From positions 41,135 through 105,134 of the forward strand of contig NZ_JAEUAV010000027.1 in the NCBI RefSeq assembly GCF_019511605.1: a DNA stretch of 64,000 nt. Reading direction: 5' to 3'. Shown here one piece after another: positions 52,298-60,198 of the stretch. The stretch is from Paraburkholderia phenoliruptrix. Lineage in GTDB: Bacteria > Pseudomonadota > Gammaproteobacteria > Burkholderiales > Burkholderiaceae. A program made the position numbers and the translations under genes. The stretch's first letter is position 1, and every line of letters starts with the position of its first letter. The notes under the pieces are model-generated. The model searched no databases. It was not told the origin of the DNA and saw only the letters and a list, made by a program, of their open reading frames with translations.

Positions 52298-52585
52298 CTA
52301 CACCATGTCGTTTCTGCTGCGGGCGTCAGGAGAGACACTGATGTTCGAGTTCGCGCCGGTATTGCGCACGTCGACCGACTGGAACTGGTTGATCATCTGG
52401 TTAGCATAGAAGTTGTTGGAAACCTCGTACAGGTTCACGACCGGTCCAATGCTCGGCGTTTCCCGCACATACGGTTGAATCCAGCCGTACACCCACGGCG
52501 CGCCGCCGCCGCCTCGAATTGCCGCCATGGCCTTGCGGTCGAGCGCCAGGTTGAGCGAAAGATCGTTTACAGAAATGGAAGCCAT
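52298..52585 (-). CDS. Gly-Gly-leader peptide (peptide 6)
   Basis: 95 residues. Leader MASISVNDLSLNLALDRKAM plus AAIRGG, 26 residues, fits the local consensus. Core of 69 residues: GGAPWVYGWIQPYVRETPSI, then YANQMINQFQSVDVRNTGAN and SNISVSPD, recalling the ATQLISNELNIQNANGNN segment of peptide 4. No Cys. Sigma-54 promoter at 52647-52663. It leads directly into the PP2C gene. Confidence 0.88.
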   Translation of the reverse strand: MASISVNDLSLNLALDRKAMAAIRGGGGAPWVYGWIQPYVRETPSIGPVVNLYEVSNNFYANQMINQFQSVDVRNTGANSNISVSPDARSRNDMV

Positions 52586-52646
52586 GTCGTTCTCCGGTTG
52601 ACCGCGCGCGCCACGCGCGCGGCTTGAATGGATCTGAACGACAACG

Positions 52647-52663
52647 GTGCAAGTGATATGCCA
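52647..52663 (-). promoter_or_regulatory. Sigma-54 promoter of peptide 6 and PP2C
   Basis: Minus strand TGGCAT-ATCAC-TTGCAC, GG and GC ten bases apart and a perfect TTGCA at -12. It is preceded by CGCGCAAAT, the same 17-base block as before peptide 1 (32220-32235). The predicted start lies about 50 bases before the ATG. Confidence 0.8.
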
Positions 52664-52989
52664 ATTTGCGCGCGACGTCATGGTTGTTCCGGCAATGCAA
52701 TGACTGGCGCGGGATAGCGAGCGAATCACACCTTGCCCTGCAACGCGCGGGAAGGGTGATAGGTCGGGCTCGAGCCAACATGCTTGCGCTACGACCGGTG
52801 CAACGCCCAACACTTCTGGCTGCATCGCGAACATGTCGCGCGGCGCCTGTAGGTGCATTGTCATGACCGCAAGAGAGCGCACGCCACCAACACATCCGCG
52901 CTTTTTCTGTCGGTTCCCGGCCGACATCCGTCTCCCGGCAAACCGCGTTCTTTCGCCGAAAACCCCGTAAACAAAGGCTTTCCGCCACA

Positions 52990-53005
52990 TGGCCTGGATG
53001 ATGCA
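52990..53005 (+). promoter_or_regulatory. Sigma-54 promoter of the LRAT-like gene
   Basis: TGGCCT-GGATG-ATGCA with GG (52991-52992) and GC (53003-53004) ten bases apart. The gene begins at 53047, giving a leader of about 30 bases. The -24 box lacks the final AC, so this is weaker than the peptide promoters. Confidence 0.6.
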
Positions 53006-53046
53006 AAAGACCTCGCAACAGTGTTGGAACCGGAACGAGGCAAGCC

Positions 53047-53541
53047 ATGAACACGAACTCTCTTCAAGCGAGCAGCAAGGCCGGCGGTGAATCGTCATCC
53101 ACCATCGACCTGCCGATCGGCTCGCATCTCGTCTCGACCCGCTGCGGCTATGAACATCACGGCATTTATGTGGGCAACGGCCGGGTGGTGCATTACGCGG
53201 GTTTTGCGGGGTCGGCGCATCGCGGCCCGGTTGAAGAAGTAGAACTCGAGCGTTTCGCGGCCGGCCATCCGCTGTCGATTCGCGCGACGCCCCGCGCGCG
53301 CTACCTCGGCGAGGAAGCGGTGCGCCGCGCTCGCTCGCGCCTCGGCGAAAACCGTTATCGCCTGTTGACCAACAACTGCGAACACTTCTGCGCCTGGGTA
53401 CTGCTCGGCGAAAGCCGCAGCGAACAGGTGCATTGCAGCCTGCGCCATCCGCGCACTGGTATGCATGTGTTGATGTGCCTTGTTAAGGCATTCGTCGAGA
53501 ACGGCGCGAAGAGCCGGCGGTTCACCGCACAACTTGCTTGA
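53047..53541 (+). CDS. LRAT/NC-domain protein
   Basis: 164 residues. An N-terminal tail of 20 residues precedes the LRAT-like NlpC/P60-related domain: GSHLVSTRCGYEHHGIYVGN with the catalytic His and TNNCEHFCAWVLLGE with the catalytic Cys. Related proteins are thiol acyltransferases or lipases acting on lipids. No signal peptide, so cytoplasmic or membrane-associated. The sigma-54 promoter in front suggests expression with the peptides; acylation of peptide or envelope components is possible (inference). Confidence 0.85.
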   Translation: MNTNSLQASSKAGGESSSTIDLPIGSHLVSTRCGYEHHGIYVGNGRVVHYAGFAGSAHRGPVEEVELERFAAGHPLSIRATPRARYLGEEAVRRARSRLGENRYRLLTNNCEHFCAWVLLGESRSEQVHCSLRHPRTGMHVLMCLVKAFVENGAKSRRFTAQLA

Positions 53542-53581
53542 GCCGCCAGGCGGAATCGGTAAAGGAACGAAGGAGAGCATC

Positions 53582-53860
53582 ATGGCTGCCGCTGAAAAGA
53601 CCTTGCACTGGGCCGTCGAAAAATGGCTTGCGCCGACGCCCTCCATGCCCGCTCGAGTAGTCGAGTTCTGCCACCGCGCGTCACAGCATCGGCGCTTCGT
53701 GCGCGTCGAGGCTTTGCGCCCGGGCGGTCTGCTGTCCATCTTTTTCTTCCGTCACGACGACGGCTCCTGGAACGTGTTTCCGCCGCAAGCCGAACGTCCT
53801 GCGATGAACGGCTACCGTCGCACGGGTCTGTGCGCAGCTGCTTCCTTGACGAGCCATTGA
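53582..53860 (+). CDS. Hypothetical protein, 92 aa
   Basis: ATG 53582 is preceded by GAAGGAGAGC. The protein is basic and soluble: MAAAEKTLHWAVEKWLAPTP, then VVEFCHRASQHRRFVRVEAL and a strand-rich GGLLSIFFFRHDDGSWNVFPP. No known family recognised. It follows the LRAT-like gene by 40 bases and probably shares its transcript. The last 49 bases overlap the 3' end of the convergent LysR gene, an unusual arrangement. Confidence 0.65.
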   Translation: MAAAEKTLHWAVEKWLAPTPSMPARVVEFCHRASQHRRFVRVEALRPGGLLSIFFFRHDDGSWNVFPPQAERPAMNGYRRTGLCAAASLTSH

Positions 53861-54696
53861 CTGAACAGCAGCATGGCAGGCGTCATTGGCTTGCCCTTCA
53901 ACCAGGTGAGCCAGTAACTGCCGGCATGTACTTCGATATCGAACGGGCTCACCAGTCGCCCCGTCTCGATCTCATGGCCGAACATCAGCGCGGGCGCGAG
54001 CGCAATGCCCGCGCCCTGCATCGCCGCTTCGACCATCAGGCGCGAAGAGTCGAACACCGGCCCGCGAATGGGCCGCGGCGCAATGCCGGCCGCGGCGAAC
54101 CAGTTGCTCCAGTCGTCTGCCCGATAGGAACGCAGCAGCGTTTCGCCGACGAGATCGGCGGACGTCGATAGTCGTTGCGCTATTTCCGGCGTACATAGCA
54201 ATGCGAGCGGCGCGTCGAGCAGGCAGGTCGCGAGCGAACCGGGCCACGTGCCGTCGCCGAAACGGATCGCGAAATCCAGACCTTCGGTCGCGAGATCGAC
54301 GAGATTGTCGTTTGTCAGGAGCCGCAATTCGACAAACGGATGAGCTTCGCGAAACGATCTTAGCCGCGGCATGAGCCAGCCGACGGCGAATGTGCCCACC
54401 ACGCCGACCGTCAGTACTTCATGAAAATGGCCGCCTTCGAATTGCTTAAGCACGGCTTCTATACGGTCGAATGCATCGGTCAGCACGGGGCGCAATGCAA
54501 GGCCTTCGTCGGTCATCGCGAGGCCACGCGGCAAGCGCTTGAATAACGCGGTGCCAAGACGCTCCTCCAGCGCTCTCACCTGCTGACTGACGGCGGCCTG
54601 CGTGACGTTCAACTCGAGCGCCGCGCGCGTGAAGCTCAAGTGCCGGGCGGACGATTCGAAAGCGCGCAACGCATTAAGCGGAAGATAAGGTCTCAT
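53812..54696 (-). CDS. LysR-family regulator (AmpR/PenR type)
   Basis: 294 residues. The N-terminal LPLNALRAFESSARHLSFTR and LNVTQAAVSQQVRALEERLG, with LFKRLPRGLAMTDEG, is the pattern of GcvA/AmpR-type LysR proteins. Divergent from the class A beta-lactamase gene, 109 bases apart, exactly like penR-penA/ampR-ampC pairs. In those systems it activates the beta-lactamase gene when cell-wall fragments accumulate. Confidence 0.88.
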   Translation of the reverse strand: MRPYLPLNALRAFESSARHLSFTRAALELNVTQAAVSQQVRALEERLGTALFKRLPRGLAMTDEGLALRPVLTDAFDRIEAVLKQFEGGHFHEVLTVGVVGTFAVGWLMPRLRSFREAHPFVELRLLTNDNLVDLATEGLDFAIRFGDGTWPGSLATCLLDAPLALLCTPEIAQRLSTSADLVGETLLRSYRADDWSNWFAAAGIAPRPIRGPVFDSSRLMVEAAMQGAGIALAPALMFGHEIETGRLVSPFDIEVHAGSYWLTWLKGKPMTPAMLLFSQWLVKEAAAHRPVRR

Positions 54697-54715
54697 GGTG
54701 TGTCATGGCCAAGGC

Positions 54716-54746
54716 ATAAGTTTTTCTTGTGAGCGCATTAACTTAT
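54716..54746. promoter_or_regulatory. Inverted repeat in the regulator/beta-lactamase spacer
   Basis: ATAAGTT (54716-54722) and AACTTAT (54740-54746) are separated by 17 bases. Lying between divergent LysR and beta-lactamase genes, this A/T-rich palindrome with T and A at its ends is the likely LysR-binding box. Confidence 0.5.
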
Positions 54747-54805
54747 CATCGTTTGTCAGCGAGGGCTGGAGAACCGATAGTTGCGGCTTCAAACAAGGAG
54801 CGGCA

Positions 54806-55753
54806 ATGATCACGAGAAGAAAATTCGCGGGCGCGATGCTGGGTGTTTCAATAGCCGGGGTTGCGCTCGGCAATAGCGGCGCCTGGGGCAAAAACGCCGG
54901 ATCGCTCACAGGGGCGCAGGCGGCAAGGCAGCGGCGAGAATTCGCCAGGCTCGATGCGATTCGTGCGCGGCTCTTGGAAATCGAAGCACAAAGCGGCGGG
55001 CGGCTCGGCGTTTCGATCGTCGACACCACCTCGGGCTTGCACGCAGGTCTGCGCGCGGACGAGCGTTTTCCGATGTGCAGCACGTTCAAGCTGCTCGCCG
55101 CGGGCGCAGTACTGGCGCGGGTCGATCGTGGCGAAGAGAACCTGCAGCGGCGCATCGTCTACTCGCAAAGCGAACTCGTGCCGAACTCGCCGGCTACGTC
55201 GAGGCATACCCGCGAGCGCACCGGCAGCGCGGGCATGAGCATCGCCGAATTATGCAAGGCGGCAATCACGCTCAGTGACAACACCGCTGCAAACCTGCTG
55301 CTGCAATCTTTTGGCGGGCCCGCCGCATTGACCGCATTCGCGCGCAGTCTTGGGGACGGCATGACACGTCTGGACCGCAATGAGCCCACGCTGAACGAGG
55401 CCGCGCCGGGCGATCCGCGCGATACGACCACGCCGAATGCAATGCTCGGCAATCTGCGCGCACTCGTGATGGGCGAGCAATTGAGTTCGACATCCAGAGT
55501 GCAATTGCTCGCCTGGCTCGCGGCCAATGAGACCGGCGGCGCGCGGATTCGCGCGAGGCTGCCGAAAGATTGGGGCGTGGGCGACAAAACCGGCACGGGC
55601 GATCACGGCACGGCGAACGACGTGGCCATTCTTTGGCCGCCTGGACGCGGCCCCATTCTGGTCGCCGTCTACCTGACCGGAACTGCTGGGAATGCGGCGC
55701 GCTGCAATGCGGCGATTGCAGACGTCGGCGCGCTGGTGGTCGAGTCTGTTTGA
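54806..55753 (+). CDS. Class A beta-lactamase, PenA-like
   Basis: 315 residues; AAGGAGCGG before the ATG. A Tat signal (ITRRKFAGAMLGVS) exports the folded enzyme. The active-site motifs are complete: C-S-TFK (Ser70 with Cys at 69), SDN (LSDNTAANLL), E166 in NEPTLNEA, and KTG (DKTGTGDHGTANDVA). The Cys69 and Tat export are features of the Burkholderia PenA/PenB group. It hydrolyses penicillins and probably some cephalosporins in the periplasm. Controlled by the divergent LysR protein. Confidence 0.95.
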   Translation: MITRRKFAGAMLGVSIAGVALGNSGAWGKNAGSLTGAQAARQRREFARLDAIRARLLEIEAQSGGRLGVSIVDTTSGLHAGLRADERFPMCSTFKLLAAGAVLARVDRGEENLQRRIVYSQSELVPNSPATSRHTRERTGSAGMSIAELCKAAITLSDNTAANLLLQSFGGPAALTAFARSLGDGMTRLDRNEPTLNEAAPGDPRDTTTPNAMLGNLRALVMGEQLSSTSRVQLLAWLAANETGGARIRARLPKDWGVGDKTGTGDHGTANDVAILWPPGRGPILVAVYLTGTAGNAARCNAAIADVGALVVESV

Positions 55754-55792
55754 CCGCTGCGCGAGGGAAGCAAAGCGGTAGAGCGGACGCCG

Positions 55793-56143
55793 CTATACCG
55801 ACATCTTTTGCAGCAACGCGAGGAGCGCATCGAACGCTATCGGCTTGCGGGCGTATGCAATAAACGGATTGGGCTGCACGGGAATGTCGGCGGCCGCGCT
55901 GCACAAAATAACTGGAATCGTGCGCAGCTCCGGGTCGGCGTAAAGCGCCGCGCACAATTGAAGCCCCGACATGACCGGCATCATGCAGTCCGACACGATA
56001 ATGTCCGGCTTTGTTCTGCGTATCTGCTCGAGTGCGACGGCGCCATTGGAGGCGGTTAGCACTGTGTAGCCGTGACGCTCGAGCAGCAGCCGCCATACCG
56101 TGAGGATGTCGAATTCGTCATCCGCGACCAGAATGGTTTTCAT
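55793..56143 (-). CDS. Single-domain response regulator
   Basis: 116 residues of CheY-like receiver domain: acidic pair in LVADDEFDI, phospho-acceptor Asp in IIVSDCMMPVMSG, Ser/Thr in LCSAA and Lys in ARKPIAF. No output domain. The KaiC-like gene ends three bases before its start on the same strand, so both are co-translated and probably act together. No histidine kinase is nearby. Confidence 0.9.
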   Translation of the reverse strand: MKTILVADDEFDILTVWRLLLERHGYTVLTASNGAVALEQIRRTKPDIIVSDCMMPVMSGLQLCAALYADPELRTIPVILCSAAADIPVQPNPFIAYARKPIAFDALLALLQKMSV

Positions 56144-56146
56144 GAG

Positions 56147-57619
56147 CTAGGCCGGGCGCCGGGGCTGCGAGATCGCGAGGAGGCCGGACGCCGAGGACAC
56201 GGAGAGGCCGGTCAGGCTTTCGACAATGTCGAGCCCTTGCGATGAAATGACCAGCTCGCGCGTGGACGGGTCATGCGCGCTTTCGCGCTGTTTGACGATG
56301 GAGATGGCGCGGCGCGCTCCTGCGTCCGTTTCGGCGTAACGCAACAGCACGAGGTTTTCCGTGAGTGCCGAAACACGCGTGCTTCTCGAATGGCCGTAGT
56401 CGGCGTAAAGCGGCACTTCTTCCGTGACGAGCGTCGTGATGCCGGCTTCGCGCAACTGGTGCAGCATCGCATTCAGGAAGAGACCGAAGCGCTCGATGCG
56501 CAGCGCCGAATCGCGAAACCCTTCTACGCCGTCAATCACCACGCGCGTCGCGCCCATCTGTTTCGCGGTGGCGAGTGCGTTTGCGGCGATTTCGTCGATG
56601 GCAAGCTCGACGGCGGGTTGCCATTGAATGACGAGCCGGCCGTCGCGGTACGCTTCGTCGAGCCCGATGGAAACGGCCTCGGCCTTGCCGATTAGCCGCT
56701 GGGGCCCTTCGTAAAAGCCGAGATAGAGGCAGCGTTCGCCGCGCTCGATGCCGGCCGCGAGAAACTGTAGACACAGCAAGGTCTTGCCGACGCCAGACGG
56801 TCCGATCATCGTCGTTGTCGAGCCGAGCGATAGCCCACCGCCGAACATGGCGTCCAGACGCGGCAGACCGAAACTGACTCGTGTTTTCAGATCCACCGGT
56901 CCGCGCGCCGCCGCGGGTTGTGCTTCCAGACGCGGATACATGAGCAGCCCGCTTTCGGCGATACGAAAGAAGTGCTTGCCCATCAGGTGGTTGCGCGCGC
57001 GCATCTTGTGCACCTCGATCTCGCGCGCGCGGCGCATGCCGTCGCTATAACGGTTCAGCTCGATGAGACCGTCGACAAGCGTGTGTTCCGGATGCGGCTC
57101 GTTGCCGGAGAGCGGCGCAAGCAGCAGCGTCGTGCAGTTCATGGCCGCGACGAGGGCGTTCAGTTCGTGAATGAACTTGGAGAGCGACAGCTCGGTTTCG
57201 CTGAATTCGCGGGCGCTGCGAAAGCCGTCGATGATCATCAGGCTCGGCCGGTAATCGTAAATGCTCGACGCGATCAGTTTCAGAAAGCCGTCCAGGCCGT
57301 CCTGCATCAGTTCGTGATAGCCGGAGACAAAAAGCATTTGCTGCGCGACCGCTTTTTCGTCGAAGAAAGACAGACCCTTCAGGTGCGCAAGCAACTTGTC
57401 GTGCGATTCCGCGATCAGCGTCATGTACAGCACTTTCTCGCCACGGCTCACGCGGTGGAACCCGATCTGGCTGGACAGAATCGTTTTGCCGGCGCCAGCC
57501 ATGCCTTCCAGAAGATAGACGCCGCCTTGGACCAGACCGCCGCCCAGAATCTCGTCGAGGCCGGGCACACCCGTTTCAACGTTGGCGCGAGGGGAGGTCG
57601 ACGATTCGTACATGGTCAT
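56147..57619 (-). CDS. KaiC-like double RecA-domain ATPase
   Basis: 490 residues from ATG 57619 (a second ATG two codons on is possible). Two tandem RecA domains, as in KaiC: the first has TGVPGLDEILGGGLVQGG and Walker A GMAGAGKTI, the second has LPRLDAMFGGGLSLGSTT and Walker A GPSGVGKTL, with Walker B-like MIIDGF and VVIDGVEGF. Outside cyanobacteria such proteins act in stress or signal responses, often with a histidine kinase or response regulator; the neighbouring receiver fits. The circadian KaiA/KaiB partners are absent here. Confidence 0.9.
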   Translation of the reverse strand: MTMYESSTSPRANVETGVPGLDEILGGGLVQGGVYLLEGMAGAGKTILSSQIGFHRVSRGEKVLYMTLIAESHDKLLAHLKGLSFFDEKAVAQQMLFVSGYHELMQDGLDGFLKLIASSIYDYRPSLMIIDGFRSAREFSETELSLSKFIHELNALVAAMNCTTLLLAPLSGNEPHPEHTLVDGLIELNRYSDGMRRAREIEVHKMRARNHLMGKHFFRIAESGLLMYPRLEAQPAAARGPVDLKTRVSFGLPRLDAMFGGGLSLGSTTTMIGPSGVGKTLLCLQFLAAGIERGERCLYLGFYEGPQRLIGKAEAVSIGLDEAYRDGRLVIQWQPAVELAIDEIAANALATAKQMGATRVVIDGVEGFRDSALRIERFGLFLNAMLHQLREAGITTLVTEEVPLYADYGHSRSTRVSALTENLVLLRYAETDAGARRAISIVKQRESAHDPSTRELVISSQGLDIVESLTGLSVSSASGLLAISQPRRPA

Positions 57620-57984
57620 TGTGATGTGTGGTTGAACTGCTGCTGGCGGCCGCTCGCGAACGTCAGCGCGATGCGTAGCCCAACGTGGGCAGCAAGGCGC
57701 GTTCCCGGTCGTCCCAAGCCGCGTGGCGTGCCGCACATTGGGCGTCGAATGCCCGCAATTCTACTTGCCCGAGGAGCGCTTGGTCACGAACATTCGCCGC
57801 GCGGCGCAAACATGTACGTGCTGCGCTGCTTAACGACGCGCCGAGTCGTTGTGCCGCTCAGCGAGTTCCCACGGCAGTAGAAAGTGCAACGCACGAAACG
57901 AGTGCTGGTTTGCGCGCGACGCATGGGCGTGTCGCTGGTTTCCCCGCAGCCCTTGTCGCTGGAGCTGCACCGCACTTAGCGACG
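57620..57984. other. 365-base intergenic region
   Basis: Upstream of the KaiC-like gene and downstream of the MarR gene, both minus. It should hold the KaiC-like promoter. I see no gene, RNA or clear promoter in it. Confidence 0.45.
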
Positions 57985-58452
57985 CTATCCGCGCAGATTA
58001 CGGACAAAAGTTTCCAGGTGGCGCTGTACCGTGCCGGCGGCTTCCAGGTCGATGCCTTCGAGCATCTGCTTTTCGATTGCTTTGACAGCCTGCTCGCATT
58101 GACGCAACACGGTGCGTCCCTCGTCGGTCAGTTGCAGAAGCACGATGCGGCCATGCGTGGGGTCTGGCTCGCGGCTCACCCAGTTGCGGCTTGCCATTGC
58201 GTTCATCACTTCGTTGGCGGATTGCGGTGTGATAAACGAGCGCTCGGCGAGCTGCGCATTTGAAGCTTGTCCTTTCGCTTCGAGCACGGACAGCGCGGTA
58301 AATTGAGCGAGCGTCAGGCCGAGCGGCGCGAGTGCCTCGCTCATTCGGCGCCGCAGAATGCGGTCGAGGCTGCCGATCACATAGGTGAGCCGCAGGCTAG
58401 GGCGGCGAGTGCGCGTGGTGGTGTCGAGAGTCGAGTTCTGGTTTCTGGTCAT
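57985..58452 (-). CDS. MarR-family transcriptional regulator
   Basis: 155 residues from ATG 58452; an ATG ten codons upstream (58482) is an alternative. The winged helix has LTLAQFTALSVLEAKGQASN, AELRSFITPQSANEVM-like ERSFITPQSANEVMNAM and the wing PDPTHGRIVLLQLTDEG. Dimeric repressor for small aromatic ligands or oxidants. Divergent from the squalene/phytoene synthase gene, about 95 bases apart, and a candidate regulator of it. Confidence 0.9.
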   Translation of the reverse strand: MTRNQNSTLDTTTRTRRPSLRLTYVIGSLDRILRRRMSEALAPLGLTLAQFTALSVLEAKGQASNAQLAERSFITPQSANEVMNAMASRNWVSREPDPTHGRIVLLQLTDEGRTVLRQCEQAVKAIEKQMLEGIDLEAAGTVQRHLETFVRNLRG

Positions 58453-58547
58453 TGTCGGCGCGAGATTCGGGCTATGTCGCATCTTAGCGCGGCTTGCCGT
58501 ATACAATTCGGCACCCCCTGAATTTTGCCAATACTGACATCGCAACC

Positions 58548-59594
58548 ATGCCGACTCCGACCCGGGCCTTTCTTCTCGGCCCGCTCCTGAAAGGCGTATC
58601 ACGCTCGTTTTACCTTACGCTGCGCGTGTTGCCGGCAGGCATGCGCGATCCGATCGGCCTGGCATATCTGCTCGCGCGGGCTGCCGATACGATCGCCGAT
58701 ACTTCGCTGATCGCGCCCGCACGGCGGCTCGAATTGCTGCTGTCGTTGCGCGACCAGGTCAACGGCGTGGCAAGCGACGGAGCGCTATTTCAGCGCATGG
58801 CCGCGGAAGTGGCGGACCAGCAGAGCCAGTCGGACGAAAAGGTACTGCTCGAATCGCTCGGCCCCGCGCTCGACGTGTTGGCGCAATTGAGCGAGTCCGA
58901 CCGTAAAGCCGTGCGCGAGATTGTTTCGACGTTGACCGAAGGCATGGAGTTCGACTTGCGCACGTTTCCGGACGAACGCTCGGGACGCATCGCCGCACTG
59001 CATGAATATGGCGAGCTTGACCGCTATACGTATCTGGTTGCGGGTTGCGTCGGCGAATTCTGGACCACGATGACATACGCACACATGCCCGGCACGCTGA
59101 AGGCGCAGCCGGCGAACATGAAGGCGCGCGGCGTGCGTTTCGGTAAGGCGCTGCAAATGACCAACGTATTGCGCGATTGCGGCAAGGACCTGCGGATTGG
59201 CCGCTGTTATCTTCCGCAAACAATGCTCGCGCAGCATGGCCTGAGTCCGCAGGATCTTCTGCTGCCGGCCAATTCGCTGCGCGCGCGTCCGCTCATGGTC
59301 GAGCTGTTGCGCAAGACCCTCGACCACTTCCGCGAGGCACTGGAGTACACGCTCACAATTCCCGCGTTTGCAGTGCGTTTGCGGCTGGCATGCTTGTGGC
59401 CGATTCTCATCGGCCTCGACACGCTCTTGCTGCTCGTGGATAACGCGGCGTGGCTCGATCCGCAACAGGTCTCGAAAGTGTCGCGAAACCAGGTGTACCG
59501 GATCATCGGGACTTCTTTGCTGCTGGTGCCGTCGAATGCGCTGGTGCGCCGGGCGATAGAGCGCCGGATCCGCGACATAGAAGCGAGGTTCTGA
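58548..59594 (+). CDS. Squalene/phytoene synthase family protein
   Basis: 348 residues from ATG 58548. The two Asp-rich motifs of head-to-head prenyl synthases are RAADTIADTS (about residue 45) and NVLRDCGKDLRIGRCYLP (about 205), with YTYLVAGCVGEFW between. A hydrophobic C-terminal region (about 275-300) may anchor it to the membrane, as in squalene synthase. It condenses two farnesyl or geranylgeranyl diphosphates, probably toward hopanoids. No other hopanoid gene is in the window. Confidence 0.9.
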   Translation: MPTPTRAFLLGPLLKGVSRSFYLTLRVLPAGMRDPIGLAYLLARAADTIADTSLIAPARRLELLLSLRDQVNGVASDGALFQRMAAEVADQQSQSDEKVLLESLGPALDVLAQLSESDRKAVREIVSTLTEGMEFDLRTFPDERSGRIAALHEYGELDRYTYLVAGCVGEFWTTMTYAHMPGTLKAQPANMKARGVRFGKALQMTNVLRDCGKDLRIGRCYLPQTMLAQHGLSPQDLLLPANSLRARPLMVELLRKTLDHFREALEYTLTIPAFAVRLRLACLWPILIGLDTLLLLVDNAAWLDPQQVSKVSRNQVYRIIGTSLLLVPSNALVRRAIERRIRDIEARF

Positions 59595-59731
59595 CTGGGC
59601 CCGGGGGGCGCAAGCGTGTTTCAACTTGCTCCCGAGGTGCACCTGACGTACTCCCGGCGTGCCCGATCGGGAAACCCCTAAGACCGCGCGTGGAAGCTTC
59701 GCGTTAGTCTCCTCGAAGGAGGAGACAATCC

Positions 59732-59980
59732 ATGAGACAGGCGTTCAATATTGCAGTGGTACTGCTGCTCGGCTATCTGATGGCGGATCGGGCGCTTATG
59801 CGCGCGCAGGCGGGCGAAGTGGGGACAATCACCTGCCATCAGGGCGCGGAACTCGTCAAGGCGAAGGCGCTCAGGAAAGGTTTTGGCGAAGCCGGCGCAA
59901 GCAGCCAGGGCGAAAATTTCCTGTCGAGCTGTCTTGTCACGGGTCGTGGCAAAGTGGCCGATCTGATTGCTCGCGACTGA
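59732..59980 (+). CDS. Small exported hypothetical protein, 82 aa
   Basis: Starts after AAGGAGGAGACAATCC, an excellent ribosome-binding site. A hydrophobic N-terminal helix (FNIAVVLLLGYLMADRAL) acts as signal or anchor. The remainder carries two Cys (ITCHQG and FLSSCLV) that could form a disulphide in the periplasm. Family not recognised. Followed by three hairpins including a strong terminator. Confidence 0.65.
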   Translation: MRQAFNIAVVLLLGYLMADRALMRAQAGEVGTITCHQGAELVKAKALRKGFGEAGASSQGENFLSSCLVTGRGKVADLIARD

Positions 59981-60034
59981 GCGGCGGATCAGACCGTTGC
60001 ACGCGCAACGACCAGCAGTGTGAGTGGCAAAAAG

Positions 60035-60134
60035 CGCCTGGACCCATGAGATCCAGGCGAAGTCATCGGCAGCCGATGACGGAGGTATACATAAACGACT
60101 GGCCCGCGACCGGAACCACCGGTCGCGGGCCAGT
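60035..60134. terminator. Hairpin cluster ending in a strong bidirectional terminator
   Basis: Three stems in 100 bases: CGCCTGGA/TCCAGGCG (60035-60059), GTCATCGGC/GCCGATGAC (60062-60080), and ACTGGCCCGCGACCGG with its 16-base exact complement (60098-60134) round a five-base loop, followed by TTCATTT. It lies between the convergent genes at 59732 (+) and 60199 (-). Confidence 0.85.
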
Positions 60135-60198
60135 TTCATTTGCAGCGGATCAAAGAGCTTATGCGTTGGCAGGGCGACCAGCGGCGGGTCGTTGTGCC

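Larger units (their letters stand above)
52586..53046. other. 461-base divergent region, peptide 6 and LRAT-like gene
   Basis: Holds two divergent GG-N10-GC promoters, minus at 52647-52663 and plus at 52990-53005, about 330 bases apart, leaving room for shared activator sites. No gene is supported inside it. Confidence 0.5.

Noticed and set aside
31958..53860. Type VI secretion locus
   Set aside because: Kinase, PP2C, FHA and sigma-54 activator are reminiscent of it, but no sheath, Hcp, VgrG, TssJLM or ClpV gene is present.
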